Origin: Myxococcales bacterium | Lineage (GTDB): Bacteria > Myxococcota > Polyangia > Fen-1088 | NCBI GenBank assembly: GCA_003159055.1 | Contig: PMLH01000229.1 | Location: forward strand, 1-8,455 | Direction of reading: 5' to 3' | Length of the DNA: 8,455 nucleotides | Shown: in pieces, positions 1 to 6,671 of the stretch | Position numbering within the stretch: the first letter of the stretch is position 1 | Layout: every line of letters begins with the position of its first letter | The notes under the pieces: model-generated | What the model saw: only the letters and a program-made list of their open reading frames with translations | Databases searched by the model: none | Told to the model about the DNA's origin: nothing | Translations under genes and position numbers: made by a program

Positions 1-1940
1 CGCTCCATGCGCGGCACGAGATTCACCTGCAAATTGGCCGAATGCGTGCCGGTGTTGGTGCTGAAGATCGCGGTTCGGCCGAGAGGCAACCCCGTGTCCG
101 ACAGCATGGTGGTGTAGATGGGGGTTTCCTTGCCGCCGACACGCATGGGCACGAGCTGGTCCTGGACAATCTTCTCCAGGCGCTGGGTGACTTCCTCGGT
201 CTTCTCCACCCGCGTCCCGATGGGCGTCTTGTAGGTGATGCTGAACTGCGACTCGTCGGTTTCGGGAAAGAACTCGCTGCCGACCAGCTTCTTGAGCTGG
301 AGACTGCCAACGAAGAACAGCACGATGCCGAGGATCGTCCAGAACCGGTGCGCGAGCACCCAGCGCAAAGTGCCGGCGTAGGCGGCATCCATACGGTCGA
401 AGAACCCGGTGACCACGGCCGCGATTCCGGTTGTCTTGTGTTCCTGCGCGCCCTCCTTGAGCCAGTAATAGCAAAGCAGTGGCGTCACCGTACGCGAGAT
501 CCAGAAGCTCATGGTGAGCGCGAACGAGATGGTGAGCGCCAGCGGCAAAAAGAGATAGCGGGCGATGCCAGCCATGAACAGCACGGGAAAAAACACCACA
601 ATGGTCGTGATGGTCGACACCAGGATGGGCATGGCGACTTCCTGCGCCGCCAGCAGCACGGCTTGCTTGCGATTCTGGCCTGAGGCCAGATGGCGGTGGA
701 TGTTCTCCAGTTCGACGATGGAGTCATCGACCAACCGCCCGACGCCGAGGGCAAGCCCGCCCAGGGTGAACACGTTCAAGGTCTGGTTGGTGAAGAATAG
801 CAGCATGAACGTGGCGACAATAGACAGCGGAATGGCGATGCCAATGATGGCGGTCGCGCGAATGTTCATCAGGAAGACCAAGATGACGAGGATGGCGAGG
901 AGGCCGCCTTGCAAGGCCTCGTGTTGCAGGGCCGCCACCGCCGACCGGATGTACGCCGACTGATCGAACGAAATGTCGAGTTTCACGTTGGCTGGCACCG
1001 AGCGCAGCTTGGGAATCGCGGCACGAACCGCATCCACGGTCGAGATGGTGTTGGCCCCGGGTTGCTTGAGCACGCGCAGGTAGACACCGCGCCGGCCGTT
1101 CACGCGCACGATCTCGGTCTGATCCGCGGCAAGATCCTCGACGGTGGCTACATCGGATACCCGCACCACGCCCTGGGCTTGCCCGGACGTGGCAGCGGTC
1201 GAGCGCACGACGACGTGGCGGAGCGGCCCCACGTCTGCAACCTGCGTGTTGGTGAAGACATTGTAGTCGCGATCCCCGGCGCGCAGACTCCCGCTGGGCA
1301 GAAGCAGGTTCGAAGTCCGCACCGAGTTGGCCAGGTCGAGGATGCCGATGCCTCGCGCTCGCAGTGCGCTCCGGTTGGCCATGACCTCGATCTCGCGCAC
1401 CTTGCCGCCACCGACCGATGCGCTGGCCACGCCATTGATGCGTTCGAGCTGCGGTTCGATGGTGTTGTAAGACAGATCGTAAAGCTGCTTTTCGTCGAGC
1501 GAATCGCTGGACACGGTCACGGCAAGAATGGGGATGTTGGTGATGTCGAACTTGAGCACGAAGGGCTGCTGAATGCCGGGCGGCAGCGTGTTCAAGATCT
1601 GGGCGATACGCTGGGACACCTCGAACTGCGCGTTGTCGAGGTTGGTGCCGTAGTTGAACCACACGCTGACCAGGGAAACGCCCTGCTTCGACGAGCTTTC
1701 AACTCGGTCGACGCCAGGCGAGGCGCTGACCGCGCGCTCGATGGGCTGGGTGATCGACTTCTCGATGTCAGCCGGGCCGGCGCCGGTATAGAAGGTGGCA
1801 ATGCGGATGACCGGGATGGTGATGTCGGGGAACAGATCGACGGACAGCCGGTTGAGCGACACCACGCCCAGCACCACCAGCATGAGCGACATCATCAGGA
1901 TAAGGACCGGGTTGCGTAACGCGAGTCGTGTAAGCCACAT
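1..1940 (-). CDS. RND efflux transporter permease subunit (AcrB/HAE1-like), 3' end cut by window edge
   Basis: Inner-membrane proton-driven pump of a tripartite efflux system. 646 codons are visible of a family usually about 1,030-1,050 aa, so roughly the last 40% lies off the left edge. It starts MWLTRLALRNPVL, the typical amphipathic N-terminus leading into TM1 (about residues 12-29). A large periplasmic loop follows, with VDLFPDITIPV (34-44) and YTGAGPADIEKSITQPIE (51-68). TM2-TM6 lie at about 343-485. TM4 carries GRLVDDSIVELENIHRH (401-417), whose Asp405-Asp406 match the proton-relay aspartates of AcrB. TM7 is near 533-547, then the second periplasmic half begins (SEFFPETDESQF, 554-565). 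The ATG lies 30 bases after the adaptor gene's stop, with a weak AGGCGG ribosome site upstream, so the two are one operon. The substrate (drug, solvent or other organic) cannot be read from sequence. The VDD motif argues against the heavy-metal CusA class. Confidence 0.95.
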   Translation of the reverse strand, partial: MWLTRLALRNPVLILMMSLMLVVLGVVSLNRLSVDLFPDITIPVIRIATFYTGAGPADIEKSITQPIERAVSASPGVDRVESSSKQGVSLVSVWFNYGTNLDNAQFEVSQRIAQILNTLPPGIQQPFVLKFDITNIPILAVTVSSDSLDEKQLYDLSYNTIEPQLERINGVASASVGGGKVREIEVMANRSALRARGIGILDLANSVRTSNLLLPSGSLRAGDRDYNVFTNTQVADVGPLRHVVVRSTAATSGQAQGVVRVSDVATVEDLAADQTEIVRVNGRRGVYLRVLKQPGANTISTVDAVRAAIPKLRSVPANVKLDISFDQSAYIRSAVAALQHEALQGGLLAILVILVFLMNIRATAIIGIAIPLSIVATFMLLFFTNQTLNVFTLGGLALGVGRLVDDSIVELENIHRHLASGQNRKQAVLLAAQEVAMPILVSTITTIVVFFPVLFMAGIARYLFLPLALTISFALTMSFWISRTVTPLLCYYWLKEGAQEHKTTGIAAVVTGFFDRMDAAYAGTLRWVLAHRFWTILGIVLFFVGSLQLKKLVGSEFFPETDESQFSITYKTPIGTRVEKTEEVTQRLEKIVQDQLVPMRVGGKETPIYTTMLSDTGLPLGRTAIFSTNTGTHSANLQVNLVPRME

Positions 1941-1970
1941 GGGGAGTTTCCGCCTGGATCTTCGAGCGAA

Positions 1971-3191
1971 TCAGTTGTGTCTCGGCGCTTGGTTGTGCGT
2001 CGGCTCGGCCTCGGCCTGTGGTCGCGCAGCGGTCGAAGCACCGGTGTAGGGATTCACGTCGCGCGTGACGCGCACCTGGGCGCCGTCGGCCAGGCCGTCC
2101 GAGCCGGCAATCACGACCTCTTCGCCGGGCGCGAGCCCCGAGCGAATTTCGAGCAAACTGCCGTCGTCCACCTCGGCGCCGGTCGTGATCGCACGACGTT
2201 CGACCTTGCTGTCGTGAAGGACGAACACGTATTTCTTGCCCGACGAGATTTGCACGGCGTTGACCTGAACCACCGGGGTGTTCGGGTGCACTTCGCGCCG
2301 GATAGAGCCGCGGCCGTACATACCTGGTCGCAGCTCTCCGGCATCGTTGGGAAGCTGCACCTCGGCTTCCAGCGTGCGGGTCAGCGGATCGAAGGCCGGT
2401 GCTACCCGCACAACCTTGCCCGTGAAACTGCGCCCTGGCAGAGCGTCCAGCTCGACGTGCGCATCCATGCCCACGGAAATCCCCGTGGCGTCGGTTTCGT
2501 TGAGGGTCAAGAAGACGCGCAACCTGTCCATGCGCACCACGGTGACGATGGCTCCTCCGCCGGGGGGCCCGACGAGAGCGCCGGGATCCAGCCGACGTGC
2601 GGAAACGTATCCGGTGATTGGCGACGCGATGCGCGTCTCGCCCAAACGAATGGCGAGACCCGAAATCTGCGCCTGGGCGGATGCCTCCGAGGATTCCGCC
2701 GAGGCGAGGGCTGCGCTTGCCGCTTGCAGCTCCTGCTGGCTGACCACGCCTGACGGAGCCAGCTTGTTTGCGCGTTCGTAGTTCGTGCGTGCAAGCGCCG
2801 CCTGCGCTTTGATCTGTCCGATGCTGCTGCGAGCGGCGGCGAGCTGATCGGGGAGATCGCTCGGCCTCACAAGGGCGATGATTTGTCCCTTTTTCACGCG
2901 GTCGCCGCGCTCGACGAAAATGGCATCAACGTAGCCAAGCACCTTCGAGCCGACGTCCGCTTGTTCGAGCGGGCGAAGGTCGACCGGCGCCTGAACTTCG
3001 ACTGGAACGTCGCGTGCCACGATCTTGCTGACAATGACTTGTGGCGCTGGACGGCCCTTGGGTGCGCCACCCGATGGCCCTTTGGAACATCCAACGAACA
3101 ACACGGCGAGAAGGAGCCAGCTTGGGACGGCGAATCCTGACCTGACTCGGGCGAAAGATTCGCGACGGACACACAGCAACATGGTGGACAA
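1971..3191 (-). CDS. RND efflux periplasmic adaptor subunit (membrane fusion protein), probable lipoprotein
   Basis: Periplasmic adaptor (HlyD/AcrA family) linking the RND pump to an outer-membrane channel; about 406 aa, normal for the family. The N-terminus has basic residues, a hydrophobic stretch (WLLLAVLFVG) and Cys35, a probable lipidation site although Phe at -3 is not ideal. The first lipoyl half is at about 81-106 (GSKVLGYVDAIFVERGDRVK). An Ala/Gln-rich coiled-coil hairpin follows (about 113-185), then the second lipoyl half (ASPITGYVSARRLDPGALV) and beta-barrel and membrane-proximal domains ending near GLADGAQVRVTRD. The tail is low-complexity. Start choice: a TTG at 3191 has AGGGA 7 bases upstream. 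An ATG three codons later (3182) would leave a 16-base gap, so TTG is favoured but not proven. It is the first gene of the operon, with the permease gene 30 bases downstream. Confidence 0.93.
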   Translation of the reverse strand: MSTMLLCVRRESFARVRSGFAVPSWLLLAVLFVGCSKGPSGGAPKGRPAPQVIVSKIVARDVPVEVQAPVDLRPLEQADVGSKVLGYVDAIFVERGDRVKKGQIIALVRPSDLPDQLAAARSSIGQIKAQAALARTNYERANKLAPSGVVSQQELQAASAALASAESSEASAQAQISGLAIRLGETRIASPITGYVSARRLDPGALVGPPGGGAIVTVVRMDRLRVFLTLNETDATGISVGMDAHVELDALPGRSFTGKVVRVAPAFDPLTRTLEAEVQLPNDAGELRPGMYGRGSIRREVHPNTPVVQVNAVQISSGKKYVFVLHDSKVERRAITTGAEVDDGSLLEIRSGLAPGEEVVIAGSDGLADGAQVRVTRDVNPYTGASTAARPQAEAEPTHNQAPRHN

Positions 3192-3286
3192 GGCTTATTC
3201 CCTAATTGCAGATGATGCAACCGCAGCTTCGGCGGCTGCCAGCGAGATTGACGTCTTCAACCGGGTGCTTCTATTGGAATGGGACC
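3192..3286. promoter_or_regulatory. Divergent intergenic region between efflux operon and 90-aa gene
   Basis: About 95 bases separate two outward-facing genes, so promoters for both should lie here or overlap the gene starts. A perfect 5-bp inverted repeat, TTGCA-GATGA-TGCAA, sits at 3206-3220 just upstream of the adaptor's ribosome site. A second arm pair, GCAGC/GCTGC, lies at 3223-3239. For the plus strand, TTGACG (3248-3253) with a weak TATTGG (3272-3277, 18-base spacer) is a possible promoter that would start transcription almost at the ATG. No good minus-strand -35/-10 pair was found. These are pattern observations only; no regulator gene is adjacent. Confidence 0.35.
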
Positions 3287-3559
3287 ATGATGATCAACAC
3301 ACAAAAGACACATTCCGACACGATCGCCGAGCCGCGACTCGTCGAAGTCAATCTGGACAATGCCGAGGCTATGTACGGACTCTTGACCAAAGCTGCGGAA
3401 ATGGCAGCCAAGGCTGGCCTTCCGCCTGAAGCATTCACCGCTGCTGCCTGGCAGTCCTATATGGTCGCCTCTCCTGAGCTGGCGGAACGCCTCGCTGAGA
3501 GGCAATTCGAGGCCGCATTGGAGGAATTGCGCACGAGCGGTCGCATGGCAAAAGCGTAG
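3287..3559 (+). CDS. Hypothetical protein, 90 aa, mostly helical
   Basis: I do not recognise this protein. The frame is open upstream to 3206, but the ATG at 3287 (or the adjacent ATG at 3290) is the most natural start. The ribosome site is weak (GGA/GGGA just upstream). The product has a polar, probably disordered N-terminus (about 1-20), then predicted helices with Ala/Glu/Leu patterns: NLDNAEAMYGLLTKAAEMAA, a turn at KAGLPPEAF, and SPELAERLAERQFEAALEEL to the end. No signal peptide, membrane segment, Cys pair or catalytic motif is visible, so a small cytoplasmic protein is likely. It lies 40 bases before the cytochrome start on the same strand, so it could head that transcript. Its helix pattern and phasing suggest a real gene, but that is inferred. 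Confidence 0.6.
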   Translation: MMINTQKTHSDTIAEPRLVEVNLDNAEAMYGLLTKAAEMAAKAGLPPEAFTAAAWQSYMVASPELAERLAERQFEAALEELRTSGRMAKA

Positions 3560-3599
3560 CCGCAAGCTTTCAGCCGATCCTTGGCGCTATGCTGGTGGC

Positions 3600-5459
3600 G
3601 TGCGGACGTTCACTGCGGTCACGGCAGCAATCCTTGGCGCCAGTTGCGGGGCGCCCGCCTCGCGGACAAGCGCTCCCATTCAAGGAAGCGAGACCCGAAG
3701 CAATATTCTGCGTAGGGACTACGTCGGCTCTGCCTCGTGCGCACCTTGCCATCCGTCGGAGTACACGAAGTGGAATACCTCGCCGATGCGGCAGATGACC
3801 CGCGACCCTGACCGGGCCACCCTACGCGCGCCCTTTGCTGGCGAGACCTTTGAGTTCAAAGCGGACAGCGCGACTCTCTTCCGCGAGGGAGCCGCGCGAT
3901 TGATTCGCATCGCTTCGCCTGGCGGCAGCCATCTCTTCCGGGTCACGCGCGTGATCGGGAACCATTACCGCGAGGACTTTGCCGGTGTCGAAGTGGCGAC
4001 CGCGACCGACGAGATTCACCGCGGTTTCGGCCCAGAACTGGTCCTGCCGGTCACCTACTACTACGAAAGCCAAGGCTATCGACCCAAGGGCTATTCCGTG
4101 ATGACGCACGAACGGCCGGGATTGCGCGCCGGTGGCGTGTGGAACCGCACTTGCATTTTCTGCCACAACACCGTGCCCTGGCTCGATTCCATACTGGGTG
4201 AGCTGGCCGGTCCATCCCATCCGACCTACCAGGGCGTCACGGTGGATCGGTTGCTGCCGCCGGAACGGCGATTTGGCTACCACGTCACCCGGGCAGCCGC
4301 CTTTCGCGCAGCAGTCGCGGACGAAGCGGCCTTCGTCACCGCAAGCACGCCGCGCGCGCAATCGGACGACCAAGGGGCCGCGCGCGCCGGTATCCGTTCG
4401 CTCGACAGTCATTTCGAAGGCAGGCACCTGGTCGAGGAGGGCATCGGCTGCGAAGTTTGTCACGGCGGAGGCCGCGAGCACGTTGCCGATCCGCACGTAC
4501 GCACGTCCTATTCACCCCGCTCCGATTTCCTGGAAGTGCGGCCGGAAACCGGCAAACCGTCCCAGGCGTTGCTAATCAACCGAACCTGCGCCCGATGTCA
4601 CCAGGTTCTGTTTTCGCGCTACCCCTACACCTGGGAAGGCGGCCGTCGCTACGGCGGCCCGCTCGGCGGCAGCACGACGAGCTCGGGGGAAGCGAGGGAT
4701 TTCTTGCTCGGTGGCCCAGGCCGAAACCTCGCCTGCACCGCCTGCCACGATCCGCACGCGCTCGACCGGCCTGAAGTCCTGGCACGATTGGAAACGCCCG
4801 CAGGGAATGTGGTTTGTCTCGGCTGTCATCGGTCGTACGCCAGTGCGGAAGGCCTGGCCGCGCACACGCACCACGATGTCAGCGGCCCCGGCAGCGCGTG
4901 CATCGCCTGCCACATGCCTCGCAAGAACATGGCGCTCGATTACCGATTGACCCGCTACCATCGCATCGGCTCGCCGACCGATCGCGAGCGAGTCGAGGGC
5001 GACCGCCCGCTCGAATGTGCGCTCTGTCACGCCGACCAATCGGTTGCTTCCCTGGTCGACGACATGGAGCGCCTGTGGAACAAGACGTTCGATCGTGGCC
5101 GGCTGCGTACGCTCTACGGCGATCTCGGAGCAAACGCATTGCTGGCCACCCTGGTGCGCGGACGACCGCACGAACAAGTGGTCGCCGCGATGACCCTGGC
5201 CGAGCAACACAAGACCGCGGCCGCGCCTTCGATTGTGCGACTTCTCGCCAGCAGCTATCCACTGGCCCGTCGATTCGCCGCCAAGGCATTGGCGTCGCTG
5301 GCCGACAAGCCTTGCGCCATCGACGTCGACGGCTCCCTCGACGATATCCGGACCTCGCTTGCGGGCTGCGGGTTCGACTCGGCTGTCCTGCCGCAGCGCA
5401 CCTCTCCTGCCAGGACACTCGGCGCCCCCGTGCCGGCCGAGCCGAACGAGGAAGACTGA
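3600..5459 (+). CDS. Octaheme c-type cytochrome with HEAT-like C-terminal region, probable lipoprotein
   Basis: Multiheme cytochrome acting outside the cytoplasm, presumably in electron transfer; 619 aa. Eight CXXCH heme-attachment motifs begin at Cys47 (CAPCH), Cys185 (CIFCH), Cys284 (CEVCH), Cys330 (CARCH), Cys379 (CTACH), Cys406 (CLGCH), Cys434 (CIACH) and Cys473 (CALCH). The GTG start gives a short hydrophobic leader with Cys16 (ILGASC), a plausible lipobox; either way the protein must be exported to receive heme. The segment YVGSASCAPCHPSEYTKW, the IGCEVCHGGGREH and CHMPR motifs, and the later LECALCHADQS resemble the cytochrome c554-like/TPR multiheme family. Here the region after the last heme (about 485-572) looks like Ala/Leu-rich HEAT-type helices, not TPRs. 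Many further His residues could be distal ligands. The start has only a weak GGTGG ribosome site. The substrate or partner is unknown, and no cytochrome maturation genes are in view. Confidence 0.9.
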   Translation: MRTFTAVTAAILGASCGAPASRTSAPIQGSETRSNILRRDYVGSASCAPCHPSEYTKWNTSPMRQMTRDPDRATLRAPFAGETFEFKADSATLFREGAARLIRIASPGGSHLFRVTRVIGNHYREDFAGVEVATATDEIHRGFGPELVLPVTYYYESQGYRPKGYSVMTHERPGLRAGGVWNRTCIFCHNTVPWLDSILGELAGPSHPTYQGVTVDRLLPPERRFGYHVTRAAAFRAAVADEAAFVTASTPRAQSDDQGAARAGIRSLDSHFEGRHLVEEGIGCEVCHGGGREHVADPHVRTSYSPRSDFLEVRPETGKPSQALLINRTCARCHQVLFSRYPYTWEGGRRYGGPLGGSTTSSGEARDFLLGGPGRNLACTACHDPHALDRPEVLARLETPAGNVVCLGCHRSYASAEGLAAHTHHDVSGPGSACIACHMPRKNMALDYRLTRYHRIGSPTDRERVEGDRPLECALCHADQSVASLVDDMERLWNKTFDRGRLRTLYGDLGANALLATLVRGRPHEQVVAAMTLAEQHKTAAAPSIVRLLASSYPLARRFAAKALASLADKPCAIDVDGSLDDIRTSLAGCGFDSAVLPQRTSPARTLGAPVPAEPNEED

Positions 5460-5492
5460 CTGCCATGACCTGAGTGCATTTTCTTCGCTTCC

Positions 5493-5900
5493 GTGGCATC
5501 CAAGGAAACCGTGACCGCATCTGAACTTAGGCAATGGAAGAAACGCCTGCTCGAACTGCGCGCCGAAATTCTGGCCGAAGGGGACGTGGCCATCGAGCCG
5601 GTTCGCAAGGACGATGCGCGGGTCGGCGGCGACGAGGACGAGCAGCCCCTGGTGGAAATGAGCCAGGTCATCGCGTCGAAGCGCAATCGAGCTCGCACCG
5701 ACGTGCTGGCGCGGGTGAACCGCGCCCTGGCGCGCATCGACGGCGAGCCCGAGCTGTTTGGGCTTTGCCACGAATGCGAGGAGCCGATCGGCAAGCGACT
5801 GGAAGCCATGCCATACGTCGAATTCTGCGTCGAATGCCAGCAAGCCAGCGATGGCGCACACAAGACGGGGCGTCGACGCCACCTGCTCGATTTCAAATAG
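5493..5900 (+). CDS. DksA/TraR-family C4 zinc-finger protein
   Basis: 135-aa relative of DksA/TraR, proteins that enter the RNA polymerase secondary channel and adjust promoter activity, often with ppGpp or under stress. The N-terminal half is a coiled-coil helix (SELRQWKKRLLELRAEILAE, about 10-29). An acidic turn follows (RKDDARVGGDEDEQP, 38-52), then a second helix (VEMSQVIASKRNRARTDVL). The zinc finger is CX2C-X16-CX2C with Cys92, Cys95, Cys112 and Cys115 (CHEC...CVEC). The classic DxxDxA tip of E. coli DksA is not present in that exact form, so activity on polymerase may differ. The GTG start, with no clear ribosome site, is the only reasonable start before Met56. It lies 33 bases after the cytochrome and 18 before the peroxiredoxin, on the same strand, which suggests one transcript. 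Confidence 0.88.
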   Translation: MASKETVTASELRQWKKRLLELRAEILAEGDVAIEPVRKDDARVGGDEDEQPLVEMSQVIASKRNRARTDVLARVNRALARIDGEPELFGLCHECEEPIGKRLEAMPYVEFCVECQQASDGAHKTGRRRHLLDFK

Positions 5901-5906
5901 CAATAG

Positions 5907-5912
5907 AAGGAG
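5907..5912 (+). promoter_or_regulatory. Ribosome binding site of bcp
   Basis: AAGGAG, 6 bases before the ATG at 5919. It is the clearest Shine-Dalgarno sequence on the plus strand here and contrasts with the weak or absent sites of the two genes upstream. The peroxiredoxin may therefore be translated more strongly than its neighbours. Confidence 0.75.
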
Positions 5913-5918
5913 CAAGCG

Positions 5919-6392
5919 ATGAGCAACCTTGAAGTCGGCAAGCGGGCACCGAGTTTTACCCTGCAAGACGAGAACGGCGCCAAAGTGGCGCTGTCGGATT
6001 TGGCCGGTCAGTGGCTGGTCCTCTATTTCTATCCCAAGGACGACACGCCGGGGTGCACGGTCGAAGCCTGCGAATTCACGTCGGCTCTGCAGAGCTTCGA
6101 CAAGCTGGATGCTCTGGTGGTCGGCTGCAGCCGTGACACCCCTGAGACGCATCACAAGTTCATTGCCAAGTACAAGTTGAAGGTCAAGCTGCTGTCGGAT
6201 CCCGACCATGCCGTGATGGAGAAATACGGCGCGTGGGGCGAGAAGAACAACTACGGCAAGAAGACCATGGGCGTGATTCGCTCGACGGTTCTCATCGATC
6301 CGGCCGGCCGTGTGGCCCATCACTGGCCCACCGTGAAAGCGGCCGGTCACGCCGAGCAGGTGCGAGCGAAGCTGGCCGAGCTGGCGGCGTAG
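5919..6392 (+). CDS. bcp: Thioredoxin-dependent peroxiredoxin, BCP/PrxQ type
   Basis: Reduces hydrogen peroxide and organic hydroperoxides using thioredoxin; cytoplasmic, 157 aa, close to E. coli Bcp. It has the thioredoxin-fold start VGKRAPSFTLQDENG and the active-site segment FYPKDDTPGCTVEACEF. Cys46 is the peroxidatic cysteine and Cys51 the resolving cysteine five residues on, diagnostic of the PrxQ/BCP atypical 2-Cys group. Thr43 and the later Arg in VIRSTVLID complete the usual active site. VVGCSRDTPETHHKFIAKY and LLSDPDHAVMEKYGAWGEK are conserved family stretches. The start is supported by a strong AAGGAG (5907-5912) 6 bases before ATG. It is the last gene of the cytochrome/zinc-finger/peroxiredoxin cluster. 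Confidence 0.96.
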   Translation: MSNLEVGKRAPSFTLQDENGAKVALSDLAGQWLVLYFYPKDDTPGCTVEACEFTSALQSFDKLDALVVGCSRDTPETHHKFIAKYKLKVKLLSDPDHAVMEKYGAWGEKNNYGKKTMGVIRSTVLIDPAGRVAHHWPTVKAAGHAEQVRAKLAELAA

Positions 6393-6401
6393 CGCCGCTG
6401 G
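6381..6401 (+). repeat. Hairpin whose loop is the bcp stop codon
   Basis: GCGGCG (6384-6389) and CGCCGC (6393-6398) pair perfectly around the TAG stop. Two G-T wobble pairs and one C-G pair could extend the stem to 9 bp. No T-tract follows, so it is not a classical intrinsic terminator. It may protect the 3' end or be chance in GC-rich sequence. Confidence 0.35.
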
Positions 6402-6408
6402 AGATCGT

Positions 6409-6460
6409 GGCCGGTTCCAGCGGCCGGTTCCGGCGACGGATCCGGCCCCGGTTCCGGGGC
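6409..6460. repeat. Short direct repeats GGCCGGTTCC and adjoining inverted repeat
   Basis: GGCCGGTTCC occurs at 6409-6418 and again at 6422-6431, a 13-base period. A related CCGGTTCC is at 6448-6455. The last copy is embedded in GCCCCGG-TT-CCGGGGC (6445-6460), an inverted repeat with 7-bp arms. Read on the minus strand, the block gives an alternating Pro-X string (PEPGPDPSPEP), which could be a vestige of a linker or simply the result of the repeat. Confidence 0.55.
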
Positions 6461-6520
6461 TAGCGAAGTCGCTGGCGCCTTCGTCGGCGCGACCTCAAAC
6501 CGACGAGAACGGGGCGTTGC

Positions 6521-6641
6521 CTCGTGCCCCCACGAGGGCCTTCGGCCCCTCGACCCCGCCCAGGAGCTGCGCCCCTGGACCCACAAGGCGTTGGGCGCCG
6601 GTCCTCTCGGACCGGCGCCACCCCTTTTCGGGCAAAGCCCG
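6521..6641. repeat. Cluster of GC-rich inverted repeats (hairpins)
   Basis: At least five potential hairpins lie in 121 bases. CTCGTG-CCCC-CACGAG is at 6521-6536. CGAGGGCC-TTC-GGCCCCTCG (one bulge) is at 6533-6552 and overlaps the first, so the two exclude each other. CCAGG...CCTGG is at 6560-6578. The strongest is at 6594-6619, and CGGGC-AAA-GCCCG is at 6629-6641. This density is well above a casual GC background and resembles the structured intergenic elements of high-GC bacteria. Family membership was not tested. Confidence 0.6.
6594..6619 (+). terminator. Perfect 11-bp hairpin, possible terminator or REP-like element
   Basis: GGCGCCGGTCC (6594-6604), loop TCTC, GGACCGGCGCC (6609-6619): a perfect 11-bp GC-rich stem with a 4-base loop. 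On the plus strand it is followed by ACCCCTTTT, a late and short T-run. It could end transcripts coming from the peroxiredoxin side, but it lies about 200 bases past that stop. On the minus strand there is no T-run. The stem is directly seen; the terminator role is weakly supported. Confidence 0.35.
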
Positions 6642-6671
6642 CCGTCACTCACGCGCCCCGTGGTGAAATGG

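Larger units (their letters stand above)
6393..6671. other. Gene-free, repeat- and hairpin-rich spacer
   Basis: 279 bases between the peroxiredoxin and the methyltransferase remnant. No credible coding region was found. Open frames here are low-complexity, for example a minus-strand Pro-X run across the direct repeats. The stretch holds short direct repeats at 6409-6455 and several nested GC-rich inverted repeats at 6521-6641. Two converging transcription units meet here, so transcription must end inside or near it, but no hairpin is followed by a convincing T-run. Confidence 0.6.

Noticed and set aside
724..1662. 312-codon minus-strand frame inside the permease gene
   Set aside because: It is a different frame from the one that gives the intact RND protein, and its product is Arg-rich with no domain. 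It is not evidence of a frameshift, because the true frame is open throughout.
909..1919. 336-codon plus-strand frame over the RND permease
   Set aside because: The opposite strand encodes a continuous RND permease with conserved motifs. This frame is His/Asp/Arg-rich shadow sequence.
4572..6350. 592-codon open frame on the minus strand across the cytochrome, zinc-finger and peroxiredoxin genes
   Set aside because: It is antisense to three well-supported genes, crosses their boundaries, and has no recognisable domain. Long antisense frames are common in GC-rich DNA.
6409..6641. Possible CRISPR array or attachment site
   Set aside because: Repeats are too short and irregular, with no uniform spacers. 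No tRNA, integrase or cas gene is present.
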